A DNA stretch of 64,000 nt. Source: Nitriliruptor sp040882075. Lineage in GTDB: Bacteria; Actinomycetota; Nitriliruptoria; Nitriliruptorales; Nitriliruptoraceae. Below, piece by piece: positions 1-8,801 of the stretch. Each line of letters starts with the position of its first letter. The stretch's first letter is position 1. Both the position numbers and the translations under genes were made by a program. The notes beneath the pieces are model-generated. The model was not told the DNA's origin and did no database searches. It saw only the letters and a program-made list of their open reading frames with translations. Location: positions 7,166 to 71,165 of the forward strand of contig NZ_JBBEBZ010000171.1 in the NCBI RefSeq assembly GCF_040882075.1, read 5' to 3'.

Positions 1-1539
1 CGAGTCGGCCTCGAGGGTGACCTGCACGTCGATGCGGTCGGCGTCTGCGTGCTTGAGGGCGTTGGTCACGGCCTCGGAGGCGAGGAAGTACGCCCCGGCC
101 TCGACCACCTCGTCGAGGCGTGGGAGCGGATCGGGGTGCAGCCGCACCACCACCTCGACCTCGGTCCGGGCGGCGAGGCTCCGGATCGCGCCACCGAGAC
201 CCCGGTCGCGCAGGATCGAGGGGTAGAGCGCCCGGGCGGTCGCCCGGAGCTCGTCGAGGACCTCGTCGATCGCGGCGGCGAGCTCGCGGGTCACGGCGTC
301 GACCGCATCCGGATCGCGCTCGATACGCCCCCGGCAGGCCCCGACCTGCATCCGCAGGACGACCAGACGTTGCTGGATGCCGTCGTGCAGGTCGAGCGCG
401 AGGCGCTGACGCTCCCGGTCGCCGGAGCCGACGACCCGACGTGCCGCCTCCTGGAGCGCCTCGGCCTGCTGGCCGATGACCAGCAGCTGTGCCCGGAGCG
501 CCCGACGCATGCGTTCGAGCGCCTCGCTCAGCTGCCCGATCTCATCCTGGCCGGTGACCTGGAACGGTTCGTCGAGCTGACCGCCGGCGATGGCTCGGGC
601 CGTGCGCGTCAGGCGGACCAGCGGCCGGGTCAGCGCGGTCGCGAAGGCCAGCGCGAGCACCCCACCGATCAGCAGGAACAGCACCACCATCAGCGATCGG
701 TACCGGGCGAGACGCGCGTCGAGCGGCGCCAGGGGGTCGTCGAGCAGCAGCCCGACGTGGGCCGGTGATCCCCACGCGTCCGCGGTGGCGATCGGCAGGT
801 ACTGCACCAGGCGGTCACCGTCGGCCGACTCGTGCACGCCCGGCTCGGTCACGTCACCCGATGGCGTCCTCACGTCCGGCGCATCGTCCTCGACGGTCGA
901 GGCGACCACGGCGCCGCCGACGATCAGCTCGACGTCGGCCACGCCCACGAGGTCGCGGACCCCGCGTGCGTACTCACGGTCGAGCTCGCTGCCCACCACG
1001 AGCACGGAGAAGTGGCCGCCGTCGGTGAAGGGCAGCGAGTAGACCACCCCCCAGCCGGCGGCCCGTCCCTGGACGTCCTCGAGGGGGACCACGCGTCGCT
1101 GCCCGCGTCGCGAGGCCAGGTCCGCGACCAGGGCGCCATCATCGACCGGTGGCACCGACACGCGGGACCGTCGCGGCGGCTCGAGCTGGGGGGCGCCGGA
1201 GTCGAGGTCGAACGCCTCCGCCAGGGTGAAGCGTCCCGCGAGGCGGGCCACGCTGGTGGCGTTGAGCAACGCCCGGGCACTGTCGCCCTGGATCTGCGCC
1301 TGCTGGACGAACGCCGTCAGGCTCCGGACCGTGCCGGTCTCCTCGCCGCGGAGCTGGTTGCGGTAGGCGGCCGTCTGCTCCGCGGTGAGCTCGCGCGCTC
1401 GGGACTCGAGCTCGGAGCGGGTCAGGTTCGACGAGACCAGCAGCGTGGCGAGGCTCGCGAGGGCCAGGACGGCGACGAACGCGCCGAACAACTTCGGCGC
1501 CAGGGAGCGCACGAGCCACGAACCCCCGGCGGATGTCAC
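1..1539 (-). CDS. Sensor histidine kinase, NarL/DesK type (HisKA_3), 3' end outside window
   Basis: Membrane sensor kinase that would autophosphorylate and pass phosphate to a NarL-type response regulator, not seen here. Reading from GTG 1539 gives one N-terminal membrane segment (about residues 14-36), a long extracytoplasmic region, a second membrane segment near residue 290, a HAMP linker, then the HisKA_3 motif LDLHDGIQQRL with phospho-acceptor His385. The typical ALYPSILRDRGL stretch and the N-box SEAVTNALKHAD follow. The frame stays open to base 1, so the end of the ATPase domain is missing. The start overlaps the stop of the upstream lipoprotein gene (GTGA), indicating coupled translation and a linked function. 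Confidence 0.93.
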   Translation of the reverse strand, partial: MTSAGGSWLVRSLAPKLFGAFVAVLALASLATLLVSSNLTRSELESRARELTAEQTAAYRNQLRGEETGTVRSLTAFVQQAQIQGDSARALLNATSVARLAGRFTLAEAFDLDSGAPQLEPPRRSRVSVPPVDDGALVADLASRRGQRRVVPLEDVQGRAAGWGVVYSLPFTDGGHFSVLVVGSELDREYARGVRDLVGVADVELIVGGAVVASTVEDDAPDVRTPSGDVTEPGVHESADGDRLVQYLPIATADAWGSPAHVGLLLDDPLAPLDARLARYRSLMVVLFLLIGGVLALAFATALTRPLVRLTRTARAIAGGQLDEPFQVTGQDEIGQLSEALERMRRALRAQLLVIGQQAEALQEAARRVVGSGDRERQRLALDLHDGIQQRLVVLRMQVGACRGRIERDPDAVDAVTRELAAAIDEVLDELRATARALYPSILRDRGLGGAIRSLAARTEVEVVVRLHPDPLPRLDEVVEAGAYFLASEAVTNALKHADADRIDVQVTLEADS

Positions 1540-2768
1540 CGGGTGGTCCGTTCCGCCAACTCCTGCAGCTCGGCGAGGGCGCCAGCGGCGTCCTGCTGCC
1601 CCTTGAGCACCCGTTCGAGCGTGGCCGAGAACGCCGCGGCGAGCTCGGGGTAGGCGATCAGGGGCATCACGTCAGCGTCGGGGAGCTGCGCGACGAACGC
1701 CGCGAGGTCGGGCTGGTCACGGAAGAGGGGATCGTCGTAGACCTCGACGCGCGCCGGCAGACGGCCCTCCTCCTCGGCGAGGGTCCGAGCGACCGTCGCA
1801 TCGGTCAACGCCAGCGCGAAGGCGAAGGCCAGGTCCGGCTGCTCGGCATCCCTCGGGACGAACAGGCTGCTGCCTCCGAGCACCGTGCCCGTGTCCCCCT
1901 CCCCCCGTGGGAGCGGGAGGACCAGCAGGTCGTCGCCGACCGTGGAGTCGCGGGCACGGCGCGTCACCGGCAGATCCCAGGAACCGGTGGCGTGCAGAGC
2001 GACCGACCCCGTCGTCAGCGACTGGATCGCGTCGAGCGAGAGGTCGGGCGCGAACGGGGGCGTGCCGATGCCCTCGGTCGCCAGCGCACCGAGCAGCTCG
2101 ACGGCCGCGATCGTGCGGGGATCGTCGAAGGTGAAGCTCACCCCACCTGCGGGATCGCGGACGAGCACGTCCCCACCGAAGGCGCGGATCCACCCGTAGG
2201 CCGTCCAGCTCGAGGCCGAGACCGTGATGGCGTGCTCCACCCCGTCAGCGTCGCGGAGGGTGCGTGCGACCTCGAGGAACCGCTCGGCGTCCGCCAGATC
2301 CCCGGGCGCGAGCCCCGACGACCGGAGCGCATCCGCGCTGGCCAGCAGCACCAGCGCGTTGACGTCGAGCGGGACCCCGTACCGGACCCCCTCCCAGGTG
2401 ACGTCGTCGACCGCCCCGGGGAGGTAGTCCGCTGCTCGGAGACCCGCGACACGCCACCGCTCGTCGAGGGGTTCCGCGAGACCGTCGGCGGCCGCGGCGA
2501 ACGCGTGCCAGTGGGCCAGATCGAACGGGTCGCCGAGGTCGCTGGCGTTGCGGACCAGGTCCGGGATCTGCGAGAACGGTGCGGCCTGGACCTGGACACG
2601 CACCTCGTGGTCGCGCTCGAAGTCCCGGACGACCTGCCGGACGGTCGGCGCGGTCTCCCAGTCGTCGGCCAACACCACGCTGAGCGCCGGCCGGGGGGCC
2701 GCTGCCGTCCCCGACGCGCAACCGGTCAGGAGCGCGAACGCGGAGGTCAGTGCCACCATCCGCCGCAC
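1536..2768 (-). CDS. Extracellular solute-binding lipoprotein (ABC sugar-type)
   Basis: About 410 residues. The GTG at 2768 gives the n-region MRRM followed by a hydrophobic stretch ending in the lipobox LLTGCAS, with Cys17 predicted to be lipid-modified. An in-frame ATG at 2759 is the alternative start. The body resembles family 1 solute-binding proteins that hold oligosaccharides or similar ligands on the outer face of the membrane (for example DFERDHEVRVQVQ near the N-terminus). No permease or ATPase gene is adjacent. Instead the stop overlaps the sensor kinase start, so I infer it acts as a ligand-capturing accessory of that kinase rather than as a transporter subunit. Ligand unknown. Confidence 0.85.
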   Translation of the reverse strand: MRRMVALTSAFALLTGCASGTAAAPRPALSVVLADDWETAPTVRQVVRDFERDHEVRVQVQAAPFSQIPDLVRNASDLGDPFDLAHWHAFAAAADGLAEPLDERWRVAGLRAADYLPGAVDDVTWEGVRYGVPLDVNALVLLASADALRSSGLAPGDLADAERFLEVARTLRDADGVEHAITVSASSWTAYGWIRAFGGDVLVRDPAGGVSFTFDDPRTIAAVELLGALATEGIGTPPFAPDLSLDAIQSLTTGSVALHATGSWDLPVTRRARDSTVGDDLLVLPLPRGEGDTGTVLGGSSLFVPRDAEQPDLAFAFALALTDATVARTLAEEEGRLPARVEVYDDPLFRDQPDLAAFVAQLPDADVMPLIAYPELAAAFSATLERVLKGQQDAAGALAELQELAERTTR

Positions 2769-2785
2769 GAAGCCTCCGGTCCCGA

Positions 2786-3094
2786 TCAGGCGCCCTCGGA
2801 CCCCTGGTCCTCCTGCGCCACGTCCCCGGTGTCCTCGCCACCTGGGTCGGCCTCGTTGCCTCCCTCGGAGTCGCCGCCGCCGGGCGCGGTGTCGGCCGCG
2901 TCCTCGGTGGCCGAGTCCTCGCTGGTCGAGCCCTCGGCCTCGGCTTCGGCCTGGGCCTCCTGCTCCGCGGCCGCGCGCTCGGCCACGGTGGGCTCGAAGG
3001 TGTCGGGCGGGAGGATGAAGGCCAGCAACCCGGCCACGACGACCACGGAGGCGAGGAACATCCCGGCGAGGATGGGGAGCAGCTTGTTCGGCAC
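2786..3094 (-). CDS. Small membrane-anchored acidic protein
   Basis: 102 residues from GTG 3094, chosen because GGAGG lies about seven bases upstream. One transmembrane helix at about residues 5-29 (LLPILAGMFLASVVVVAGLL) is followed by a low-complexity tail rich in Glu, Asp, Ala, Gly and Ser, predicted to be disordered. I recognise no family. Its stop is 17 bases before the solute-binding lipoprotein start, so it is probably the first gene of a three-gene unit with the lipoprotein and kinase. It might be a tether or signalling accessory; function unknown. Confidence 0.75.
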   Translation of the reverse strand: MPNKLLPILAGMFLASVVVVAGLLAFILPPDTFEPTVAERAAAEQEAQAEAEAEGSTSEDSATEDAADTAPGGGDSEGGNEADPGGEDTGDVAQEDQGSEGA

Positions 3095-3241
3095 CGGCGG
3101 TCCTCCAACAGGTGGGCGAGGGACGGCTACGTCGGACACGGTCGTGCAGCGGGAGCAGCTGCGACGTCGGCACAGGCTAGTGGACCGGGCCGGCCGCTCC
3201 CACCCCGGACACCCCCCGGCGGTCGCCCCCGGCAGCACCGG

Positions 3242-3247
3242 TAGCCT
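3242..3247 (+). promoter_or_regulatory. -10-like hexamer TAGCCT
   Basis: TAGCCT matches the TAnnnT pattern found before many starts in this window. It would put the transcript start about 28 bases before GTG 3282 of the acetyltransferase gene. No convincing -35 element is visible. Confidence 0.4.
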
Positions 3248-3281
3248 GGTGGACCGGACCGGACCGACGAGGCAGGCAGGC

Positions 3282-4073
3282 GTGGACGAGGCTCGGGACG
3301 ATCGGTTCGCGGTCCTCCCCGGAGGCTGGTCGCGCGAGATCCACCTGCGCGACGGCTCCCCCGCCCTGCTGCGTCAGATCCGACCGGCGGACCGCGACGA
3401 CCTCGCCGAAGGCATCCGCCGGCTGTCTCCCGCGTCGCGCTACCTGCGCTTCCAGCGCGTCGTCGAGGAGCTGAGCGACGAGCAGCTGCGGTACCTGACC
3501 GACGTCGACCACCACGACCACGAAGCCATCGTGGCGCTCGACCGATGTCGCCCGGATCGGCCCGGCATCGGGGTGGCTCGCTACATCCGCGAGCCGTTCG
3601 AGCCGACCGTCGCCGAGGCAGCCATCACGGTCGCTGACGAGTACCACGGGCAGGGTGCCGGCACGCTGCTCCTCGGCGCCCTCGCGGCGCGTGCACGGGC
3701 CGCAGGCATCGAGATCTTCCGCAGCTACGTGCTCGCCGGCAACACCGCGATGCTCGAGGTCTTCGACCACCTCGGGGCCGTCCGCGAGCTCGAGACCGAC
3801 GGCCTGTGGCGGGTCGACCTGTCGGTACCGGAGGAGGACGGATCGCGGCCGCGCTCGGGCGCCGAGCGGGCCTTCCACGAGGCCGCCCGCGACCAGCAAC
3901 GGCTGATCAGCTACCTGCCGCCGATCTGGTCGCGCCGCCGCCGGGAACGCACCGCATCGGACCTCGGCGAGGAGACGGCCCGCGCCGGCACGTTCGAGGA
4001 CGACGACACCGACGAACTGCTCCAGCTGCGTGCCGAGCTGGAGGGGTGGCTCGGCGACCGGGACGGCCGGTGA
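3282..4073 (+). CDS. GNAT family N-acetyltransferase
   Basis: 263 residues from GTG 3282. Transfers an acetyl group from acetyl-CoA to an unknown amine substrate. The N-terminal 170 residues form the GNAT fold, starting with REIHLRDGSPALLRQIRPAD and carrying the CoA-binding motif A as EYHGQGAGTLLLGALAARA. The C-terminal 80 residues are charged, with an RRRRER patch and an acidic end, and are probably a disordered extension. The stop overlaps the next start (GTGA), so it is co-translated with the YczE-type membrane protein gene. Confidence 0.87.
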   Translation: MDEARDDRFAVLPGGWSREIHLRDGSPALLRQIRPADRDDLAEGIRRLSPASRYLRFQRVVEELSDEQLRYLTDVDHHDHEAIVALDRCRPDRPGIGVARYIREPFEPTVAEAAITVADEYHGQGAGTLLLGALAARARAAGIEIFRSYVLAGNTAMLEVFDHLGAVRELETDGLWRVDLSVPEEDGSRPRSGAERAFHEAARDQQRLISYLPPIWSRRRRERTASDLGEETARAGTFEDDDTDELLQLRAELEGWLGDRDGR

Positions 4074-4672
4074 CGTTCCGGATCGCCCGCCTCCTCGGCG
4101 GGCTCACGCTGTGCGGGTGGGGCATCGCCAGCATGGTCGCCGCCGACCTCGGTCTCGGCCCGTGGGACGTGCTGCACGAGGGGGTGGCGACGCGGACCGG
4201 CATCGGCATCGGCGCCGTCAGCATCGGCGTGGGCGCGCTGGTCCTGCTCGCGTGGTTCCCGCTGCGCGAACGCCCGGGCCCCGGCACGATCGCCAACGTG
4301 ATCGTGATCGGCGTGGTCATCGACCTGACCCTGCTGGTGTTGGACACCCCGTCGTCGCTGGCGGCGCGTCTCGCGCTCTGCGCGGCAGGGCCGATCCTCT
4401 TCGGCGTGGGATCGGGCTTCTACCTCGGATCGCACTTCGGCTCGGGGCCGCGCGACGGGCTGATGACCGGGCTCGCACGTCGCGGGATCAGCGTGGCCGT
4501 CGCCCGGACGGGCATCGAGGTGACCGCGCTGGCGATCGGGTGGATGCTCGGCGGGACCGTCGGGCTCGGCACCGTGCTGTTCGCCGTCAGCATCGGGCCG
4601 TTGGTGCAGCTGAGCCTACGCTGGCTGACGGTGCCGGTCGACGAGGTCGAGGGCGTGCGTTCCGCCCGGTGA
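4070..4672 (+). CDS. YczE/YitT-type integral membrane protein
   Basis: 200 residues with about five hydrophobic segments. The N-terminal sequence GLTLCGWGIASMVAADLGLG followed by PWDVLHEG, and the later GSGPRDGLMTGLARR, are hallmarks of the YczE/YyaS/YitT group of bacterial membrane proteins. Their transport role is not established. Start GTG 4070 overlaps the acetyltransferase stop. Confidence 0.85.
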   Translation: MTFRIARLLGGLTLCGWGIASMVAADLGLGPWDVLHEGVATRTGIGIGAVSIGVGALVLLAWFPLRERPGPGTIANVIVIGVVIDLTLLVLDTPSSLAARLALCAAGPILFGVGSGFYLGSHFGSGPRDGLMTGLARRGISVAVARTGIEVTALAIGWMLGGTVGLGTVLFAVSIGPLVQLSLRWLTVPVDEVEGVRSAR

Positions 4673-4687
4673 TCCGCCCGCTGGCCC

Positions 4688-6010
4688 TCAGCTGCAGAGC
4701 GGACTGATGGTCGGCCACGGGTTGACCCACGATCCGCCGTAGCGTCGACCGATGTGGTCGTGCGGCGGCGTCCCGCGGGCGTTGCCGGACGTCCCGACCG
4801 TGCCCACCTCCTCACCGCGACGGACCGCGGTCCCCGGGCCGATCCCCGCCGCGACGGACTCGAGGTGGGCGTTGTACCACTCGCTGCCGTCGGCGGTCCG
4901 GTACGACACCGTGAGCCCCCCGAGCCCCGAGTCGGTCCGGTTGACCTGGGTCACGACCGCGGCATCGATCGCCACGATGGGCGTCCCGCGGTCGGCGAAG
5001 ATGTCGTTGCCCTGGTGGCTGCGGCTGCCGGAGCGGGGATCGCCCCAGTCGTTGGAGAAGTCCCGGCCCGCGACCGCCCCGACCACCGGGCAGACCCCGG
5101 ACACGGCCGGCCCCCCGGCGCTGCCGGCGTTCCCGTTGCCCGATCCTGCGCTGCTCGACGCGCGGTCGCGCTCGGCGGCGGCTGCGGCCTCGGCGGCGAT
5201 GCGCCTGGTGGCCAGCTCGCTTGCGAGCTCGCTCTCGCGCGCGGCCACGCGGGACAGCGCCTGCTCGGTCTCGGCCGTCTCGGTCCGCAGCTGGCTCACC
5301 AACTGCGCTTGACGGCCCTCCTCCGCGGCGACCTCGCGGGCCAGGCCTCCGGCATCCTCGCGCAGCTGCGCGGTGAAGCGGACCTGGGCCGCTGCGTCGG
5401 CGGCGGCCTGGGCCGACCGGGCTCGAGCGCGGGCCGCCTCGTCGGTGAGTCGCCGCTGGTCGTCACGCAGCTCGGCGACCTCGGCGACCAGGTCACCCTG
5501 GGCGTCGATGACCACCGCGATCTGGCGCATGCCGACGGCCAGCTCGTTCGGGTCCTGCGCGCGGCGGACCACCTCGAAGGCCATCGACCCGGCGCGGGCC
5601 CCCGCGGAACCGAACTTGTAGGCGGCAGCAGCCTGCCCAGCGAGGTTGCCCTCCTGGACCTCGAGCTCGGCCTGGGTGCGGGCCAGCTCAGCTTCGGTGC
5701 GCTCGTGGGCCCGCTCCGCACGCCGACGTTCGGCATCGGCCTCGGTCTCGGCGGCCTCGGCCAGCGCCAGCTGCCCCTCGGCAGCACGCAAGCGTCCGCG
5801 GGCGTCGATGACCCGGGCGCCGACGGCGGCCAGCTCCTCCTCGGCGGCGACGAGCTGTCCGCGGCGCTCACCGAGCTCCGAGCCGAGCTCAGCAGCCTCG
5901 TCCCGGGTGCGGTCGAGCTCGCGTTGCAGGTCGCCGGAGGACTGCGCGGTGGCCACCGACGGGACGAGCAGCCCCACCGCGAGCACGCCGGCGGCGACCA
6001 TCCGAGCCAT
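4688..6010 (-). CDS. Secreted coiled-coil M23 (LytM) peptidase, EnvC-like
   Basis: 440 residues. A Sec signal peptide (about 1-22, ending VATAQS) is followed by a long coiled-coil of Glu/Ala/Arg-rich heptads (about 25-270), a Ser/Gly linker and a C-terminal LytM domain. The zinc-site motifs are partly kept: SHQGND gives the first His and Asp, and HDHIG stands where the family usually has HLHF (the HxH pair survives). It is predicted to cleave, or help others cleave, peptidoglycan cross-bridges during growth or division. Single gene, read towards the YczE-type gene with a 15-base gap. Confidence 0.88.
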   Translation of the reverse strand: MARMVAAGVLAVGLLVPSVATAQSSGDLQRELDRTRDEAAELGSELGERRGQLVAAEEELAAVGARVIDARGRLRAAEGQLALAEAAETEADAERRRAERAHERTEAELARTQAELEVQEGNLAGQAAAAYKFGSAGARAGSMAFEVVRRAQDPNELAVGMRQIAVVIDAQGDLVAEVAELRDDQRRLTDEAARARARSAQAAADAAAQVRFTAQLREDAGGLAREVAAEEGRQAQLVSQLRTETAETEQALSRVAARESELASELATRRIAAEAAAAAERDRASSSAGSGNGNAGSAGGPAVSGVCPVVGAVAGRDFSNDWGDPRSGSRSHQGNDIFADRGTPIVAIDAAVVTQVNRTDSGLGGLTVSYRTADGSEWYNAHLESVAAGIGPGTAVRRGEEVGTVGTSGNARGTPPHDHIGRRYGGSWVNPWPTISPLCS

Positions 6011-6287
6011 CGAGACGGGACGCAGCGGGGATCCTCAGGTCGGGAAGCGGGGACACGCGGTCGGCCCCGGTCGGCCCGGGATCGTCCACGTCCGTCCAGC
6101 GGCCGGTCTTTGGTGCCGGCGATAGAGCGCGGGCGATCTCGGGCGACGGTCGCCGAGGATAGTGCCACAGATCGAGGTCCGTAGCCACGGTGGTCGACAC
6201 CAGTGCACTCCTGCAACACCCGGTCCAGTACACCGCCCGACGGGAACTCGGGTGCTTCGCCGAGCCGTCGCGGAGCGGATCGGTGCG

Positions 6288-6611
6288 TCACCGCAGCGTG
6301 GCGACCCCACCGTCGACGGGCACGATCGCGCCCGTGGTGTAGGCCCCGGCGCGGGACGCGAGGTAGATGAGGGTGCCGGCGAGGTCCTCGACCTCACCGA
6401 GCCGTCCCCGCGGGATGGCCGCGCCGATCTGATCGGCGTGCTCCATCAGGCGAGCGGTCATCTTGGAGGGGTACAGGCCCGGCGCGATCGCGTTGACGGT
6501 GATGTGGCGCGGGGCGAGCCGATGTTGGCCATCCGCGCCGGGTCGGCCGGGGAGGCGGCGGCCTCGAGCTGCGGCAGGAGCGCCTGGGTACGGAACGGAT
6601 GCACGCCTCGC
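6288..6611 (-). pseudogene. Short-chain dehydrogenase/reductase remnant with internal deletion
   Basis: Read on the minus strand, one frame gives VHPFRTQALLPQLEAAA and ARMANIGS, the pre-catalytic strand region of SDR enzymes. A shifted frame then continues directly with LAPRHITVNAIAPGLYPSKM through VPVDGGVATLR and a stop at 6288. The junction near 6520 removes about 30 residues, including the SDR active-site Tyr-x3-Lys, and shifts the frame. No start and no NAD-binding glycine motif remain. This is a non-functional fragment of a gluconate-dehydrogenase-like SDR. Confidence 0.85.
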
Positions 6612-6638
6612 GTTCCGTTCCGACCGGGCCGCGGGCTA

Positions 6639-6644
6639 GCGTCG
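6639..6644 (+). promoter_or_regulatory. -10-like hexamer TAGCGT
   Basis: TAGCGT lies 26 bases before GTG 6671 of the AtuA-like gene and fits the recurring TAnnnT element. A good Shine-Dalgarno site, AGGAG, follows at 6661-6665. Confidence 0.4.
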
Positions 6645-6670
6645 GCCGTCGCTCGAGCGGAGGAGCCGAG

Positions 6671-8449
6671 GTGTCGCAGGACGTCCTACGCATCGCCAAC
6701 GCGTCCGGGTTCTACGGCGACCGGTTCGCCGCAGCTCGCGAGATGGTGCAGGGCGGCGACATCGACGTCCTGACCGGTGACTACCTCGCCGAGCTCACGA
6801 TGCTGATCCTGTGGCGAGGCCGCCAGAAGGCGCCCGAGACGGGATACGCCCGGACCTTCCTGAAGCAGGCCCGCGAGGTGCTGGAACCCTGCATCGACCG
6901 CGGGATCCGGATCGTGGTCAACGCCGGCGGGCTGAACCCCGCCGGGATGGCCGCCGCGCTCCGCGAGCTCGCGGCGGAGCTCGGTGTCGACGCTGCCGTC
7001 GCCCACGTCGAAGGCGACGACCTGCTGCCGCGCCTCGACGACCTGCAGCAGCGCGGCCACGGGCTCGCCCACCTCGACACCGGCGAGCCGCTCAGCGGTC
7101 TGCGGATCCCGCCCCTCACCGCCAACGCCTACCTCGGTGGGTGGGGCATCGCCGCTGCGCTCGAGGCCGGCGCGGACGTGGTGGTGACCGGGCGCGTCAC
7201 GGACGCGTCGCTCGTGGTCGGGCCGGGTGCGTGGCGGTTCGGCTGGGGTCGCGACGACTGGGACGCCCTGGCTGGCGCCGTCGTCGCCGGCCACGCGATC
7301 GAGTGCGGCGCCCACGTCACGGGCGGCAACTACAGCTTCTTCGCCGAGGTGCCCGGCCTCGAGCACGTCGGCTTCCCGATCGCCGAGCTGCACCCCGACG
7401 GCAGCTCGGTCATCACCAAGCACGACGGCTCGGGCGGCCTGGTCGACACGGGCACGGTCACCGCGCAGCTGCTCTACGAGATCGGCGACCCGCGGTACCT
7501 GAACCCGGACGTGGTGACGAGGTTCGACACGATCGAACTCACGGGCGACGGTCCCGACCGGGTCCGCATCAGCGGCGTCCGAGGCGAGCCCCCGACCGCC
7601 GATCTGAAGGTCGCGCTGAACACCCTCGGCGGGTTCCGCAACCGGGTCACGTTCGTGCTTACCGGGCTCGACATCGATGCCAAGGCCGACCTCGTACGTC
7701 GTCAGCTCGGCGCCCGCATCGACCTCGACGCCCTCGACCGTGTCGACTGGCGGCTCGTGCGCTCGGACCACCCCGACGCCGCGACGAACGCCGAAGCGAC
7801 CGCGACGCTCACCCTGACCGTCCAGCACCACGACGCGACGCCCATCGGGCGCAAGGGCTTCGCCGACGCCTGCGTCGAGATCGGGCTCGCGTCCTACCCC
7901 GGTTTCACCCTGACCGCTCCCCCAGCGGACGCCGAGCCCTTCGGTCGGTACTGGCCCGCCCTCGTCCCGGCGTCGGAGGTCACCGAGGTGGTGGTCCACG
8001 CGGACGGGACCCGCGAGGAGGTCCGCCCCACGGGCGTGGACCACGGGATCGGCCTCCGCGAGCGGGAGGCGATCGACCATCCCTTCACGACGCTGCAGGC
8101 GACGGGGTTCCCGCGGAGCCGCGCGCCGCTCGGCGCCGTGGCCGGTGCGAGGAGCGGCGACAAGGGAGGGGACGCGAACGTGGGCCTGTGGGTCCGCGAT
8201 CCGGCCCGGTACCGCTGGCTCTGCGAGGTCGCCGGGAGCCCCGCGGCCATCCGTCGCCTGCTGCCCGAAGCCGACGGGCTCCCGATCGACGTGTTCCCCC
8301 TCCCGAACCTGCTGGCGGTCAACGTCGTCGTCCACGGGCTGCTCGACGAGGGTGTCGCTTCCGCCGTGCGCCCCGACCCCCAGGCCAAGGGGCTCGGCGA
8401 GTACCTGCGCAGCCGCCACGTCGACGTCCCGACGGCCTGGCTGCCCTGA
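6671..8449 (+). CDS. AtuA-family protein (acyclic terpene utilisation, DUF1446)
   Basis: 592 residues from GTG 6671, preceded by AGGAG. The large N-terminal domain (about 1-460) carries the AtuA signature: RIANASGFYGDR, the VVNAGGLNPAGMAAALRE strand, and VVVTGRVTDASLVVGP. The C-terminal 110 residues form the AtuA-like ferredoxin-fold domain, recognisable by ARSGDKGGDANVGLWV. AtuA proteins occur in acyclic terpene and leucine-type degradation loci, but their precise reaction is uncertain. The usual acyl-CoA carboxylase partners are not adjacent. A palindromic repeat element begins five bases after the stop. Confidence 0.88.
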   Translation: MSQDVLRIANASGFYGDRFAAAREMVQGGDIDVLTGDYLAELTMLILWRGRQKAPETGYARTFLKQAREVLEPCIDRGIRIVVNAGGLNPAGMAAALRELAAELGVDAAVAHVEGDDLLPRLDDLQQRGHGLAHLDTGEPLSGLRIPPLTANAYLGGWGIAAALEAGADVVVTGRVTDASLVVGPGAWRFGWGRDDWDALAGAVVAGHAIECGAHVTGGNYSFFAEVPGLEHVGFPIAELHPDGSSVITKHDGSGGLVDTGTVTAQLLYEIGDPRYLNPDVVTRFDTIELTGDGPDRVRISGVRGEPPTADLKVALNTLGGFRNRVTFVLTGLDIDAKADLVRRQLGARIDLDALDRVDWRLVRSDHPDAATNAEATATLTLTVQHHDATPIGRKGFADACVEIGLASYPGFTLTAPPADAEPFGRYWPALVPASEVTEVVVHADGTREEVRPTGVDHGIGLREREAIDHPFTTLQATGFPRSRAPLGAVAGARSGDKGGDANVGLWVRDPARYRWLCEVAGSPAAIRRLLPEADGLPIDVFPLPNLLAVNVVVHGLLDEGVASAVRPDPQAKGLGEYLRSRHVDVPTAWLP

Positions 8450-8454
8450 CCCCT

Positions 8455-8742
8455 GAGTTCGGCAGCGAGCGTCGTCGAGATGCGGACAGCCGGGCGTTGC
8501 CTACTGGCTCGGCCCGCCCGGTCCTCGGCTCGCGGGGTGCTGACGTGGCGCTGGCGCCACACCAGCGCCCCGGTAGGCCGGCGCGCACGATCGGTCGGGC
8601 TCGCGGGGTCCTGACGTGGCGTTGGCGCCACACGAGCACCCCGGTGGGTCGGGCGGACCGATCGGATGGGCTCCGGACGTCCGAGGGGTCGACCAGGCGG
8701 GAACCGCCGTTGTCCGTAGCCAGCAACACCCGCCCGAGCTCA
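8455..8742. repeat. Intergenic palindromic repeat element, copy 1 (about 288 bp, MITE-like)
   Basis: Two imperfect inverted arms bound this gene-free stretch. The left arm is 8455-8512 (begins GAGTTCGGCAGCG, ends GCGTTGCCTACTGGCTCGG). The right arm is 8691-8742, whose reverse complement begins GAGCTCGGGCGGGTGTTGCT. The inner part holds two tandem hairpin units. Related arms and hairpins recur near 29.1 and 30.3 kb. No ORF with a recognisable product is present, so it looks like a non-autonomous mobile or structural element. Confidence 0.75.
8528..8651. repeat. Two tandem hairpin-forming units inside repeat copy 1
   Basis: Units at about 8528-8581 and 8597-8651 are near-identical, 54 bases each and offset by 69 bases. 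Both begin GCTCGCGGGGT and contain an imperfect palindrome around TGACGTGGCG and GCGCCACA that could fold into a stem-loop. Confidence 0.75.
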
Positions 8743-8801
8743 CTCGCCATGACCCGGTCGTCGGCGAGCGACGTCCCTGGGGTGGAGCGGGAGCCAGGAG
8801 C

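Noticed and set aside
1536..2768. Standard ABC sugar importer locus
   Set aside because: Only the binding protein is present; neighbours are a kinase and a small membrane protein, not permease or ATPase genes.
8528..8651. CRISPR array
   Set aside because: Only two repeat units, each a self-contained hairpin with 15-base spacing; no cas genes.
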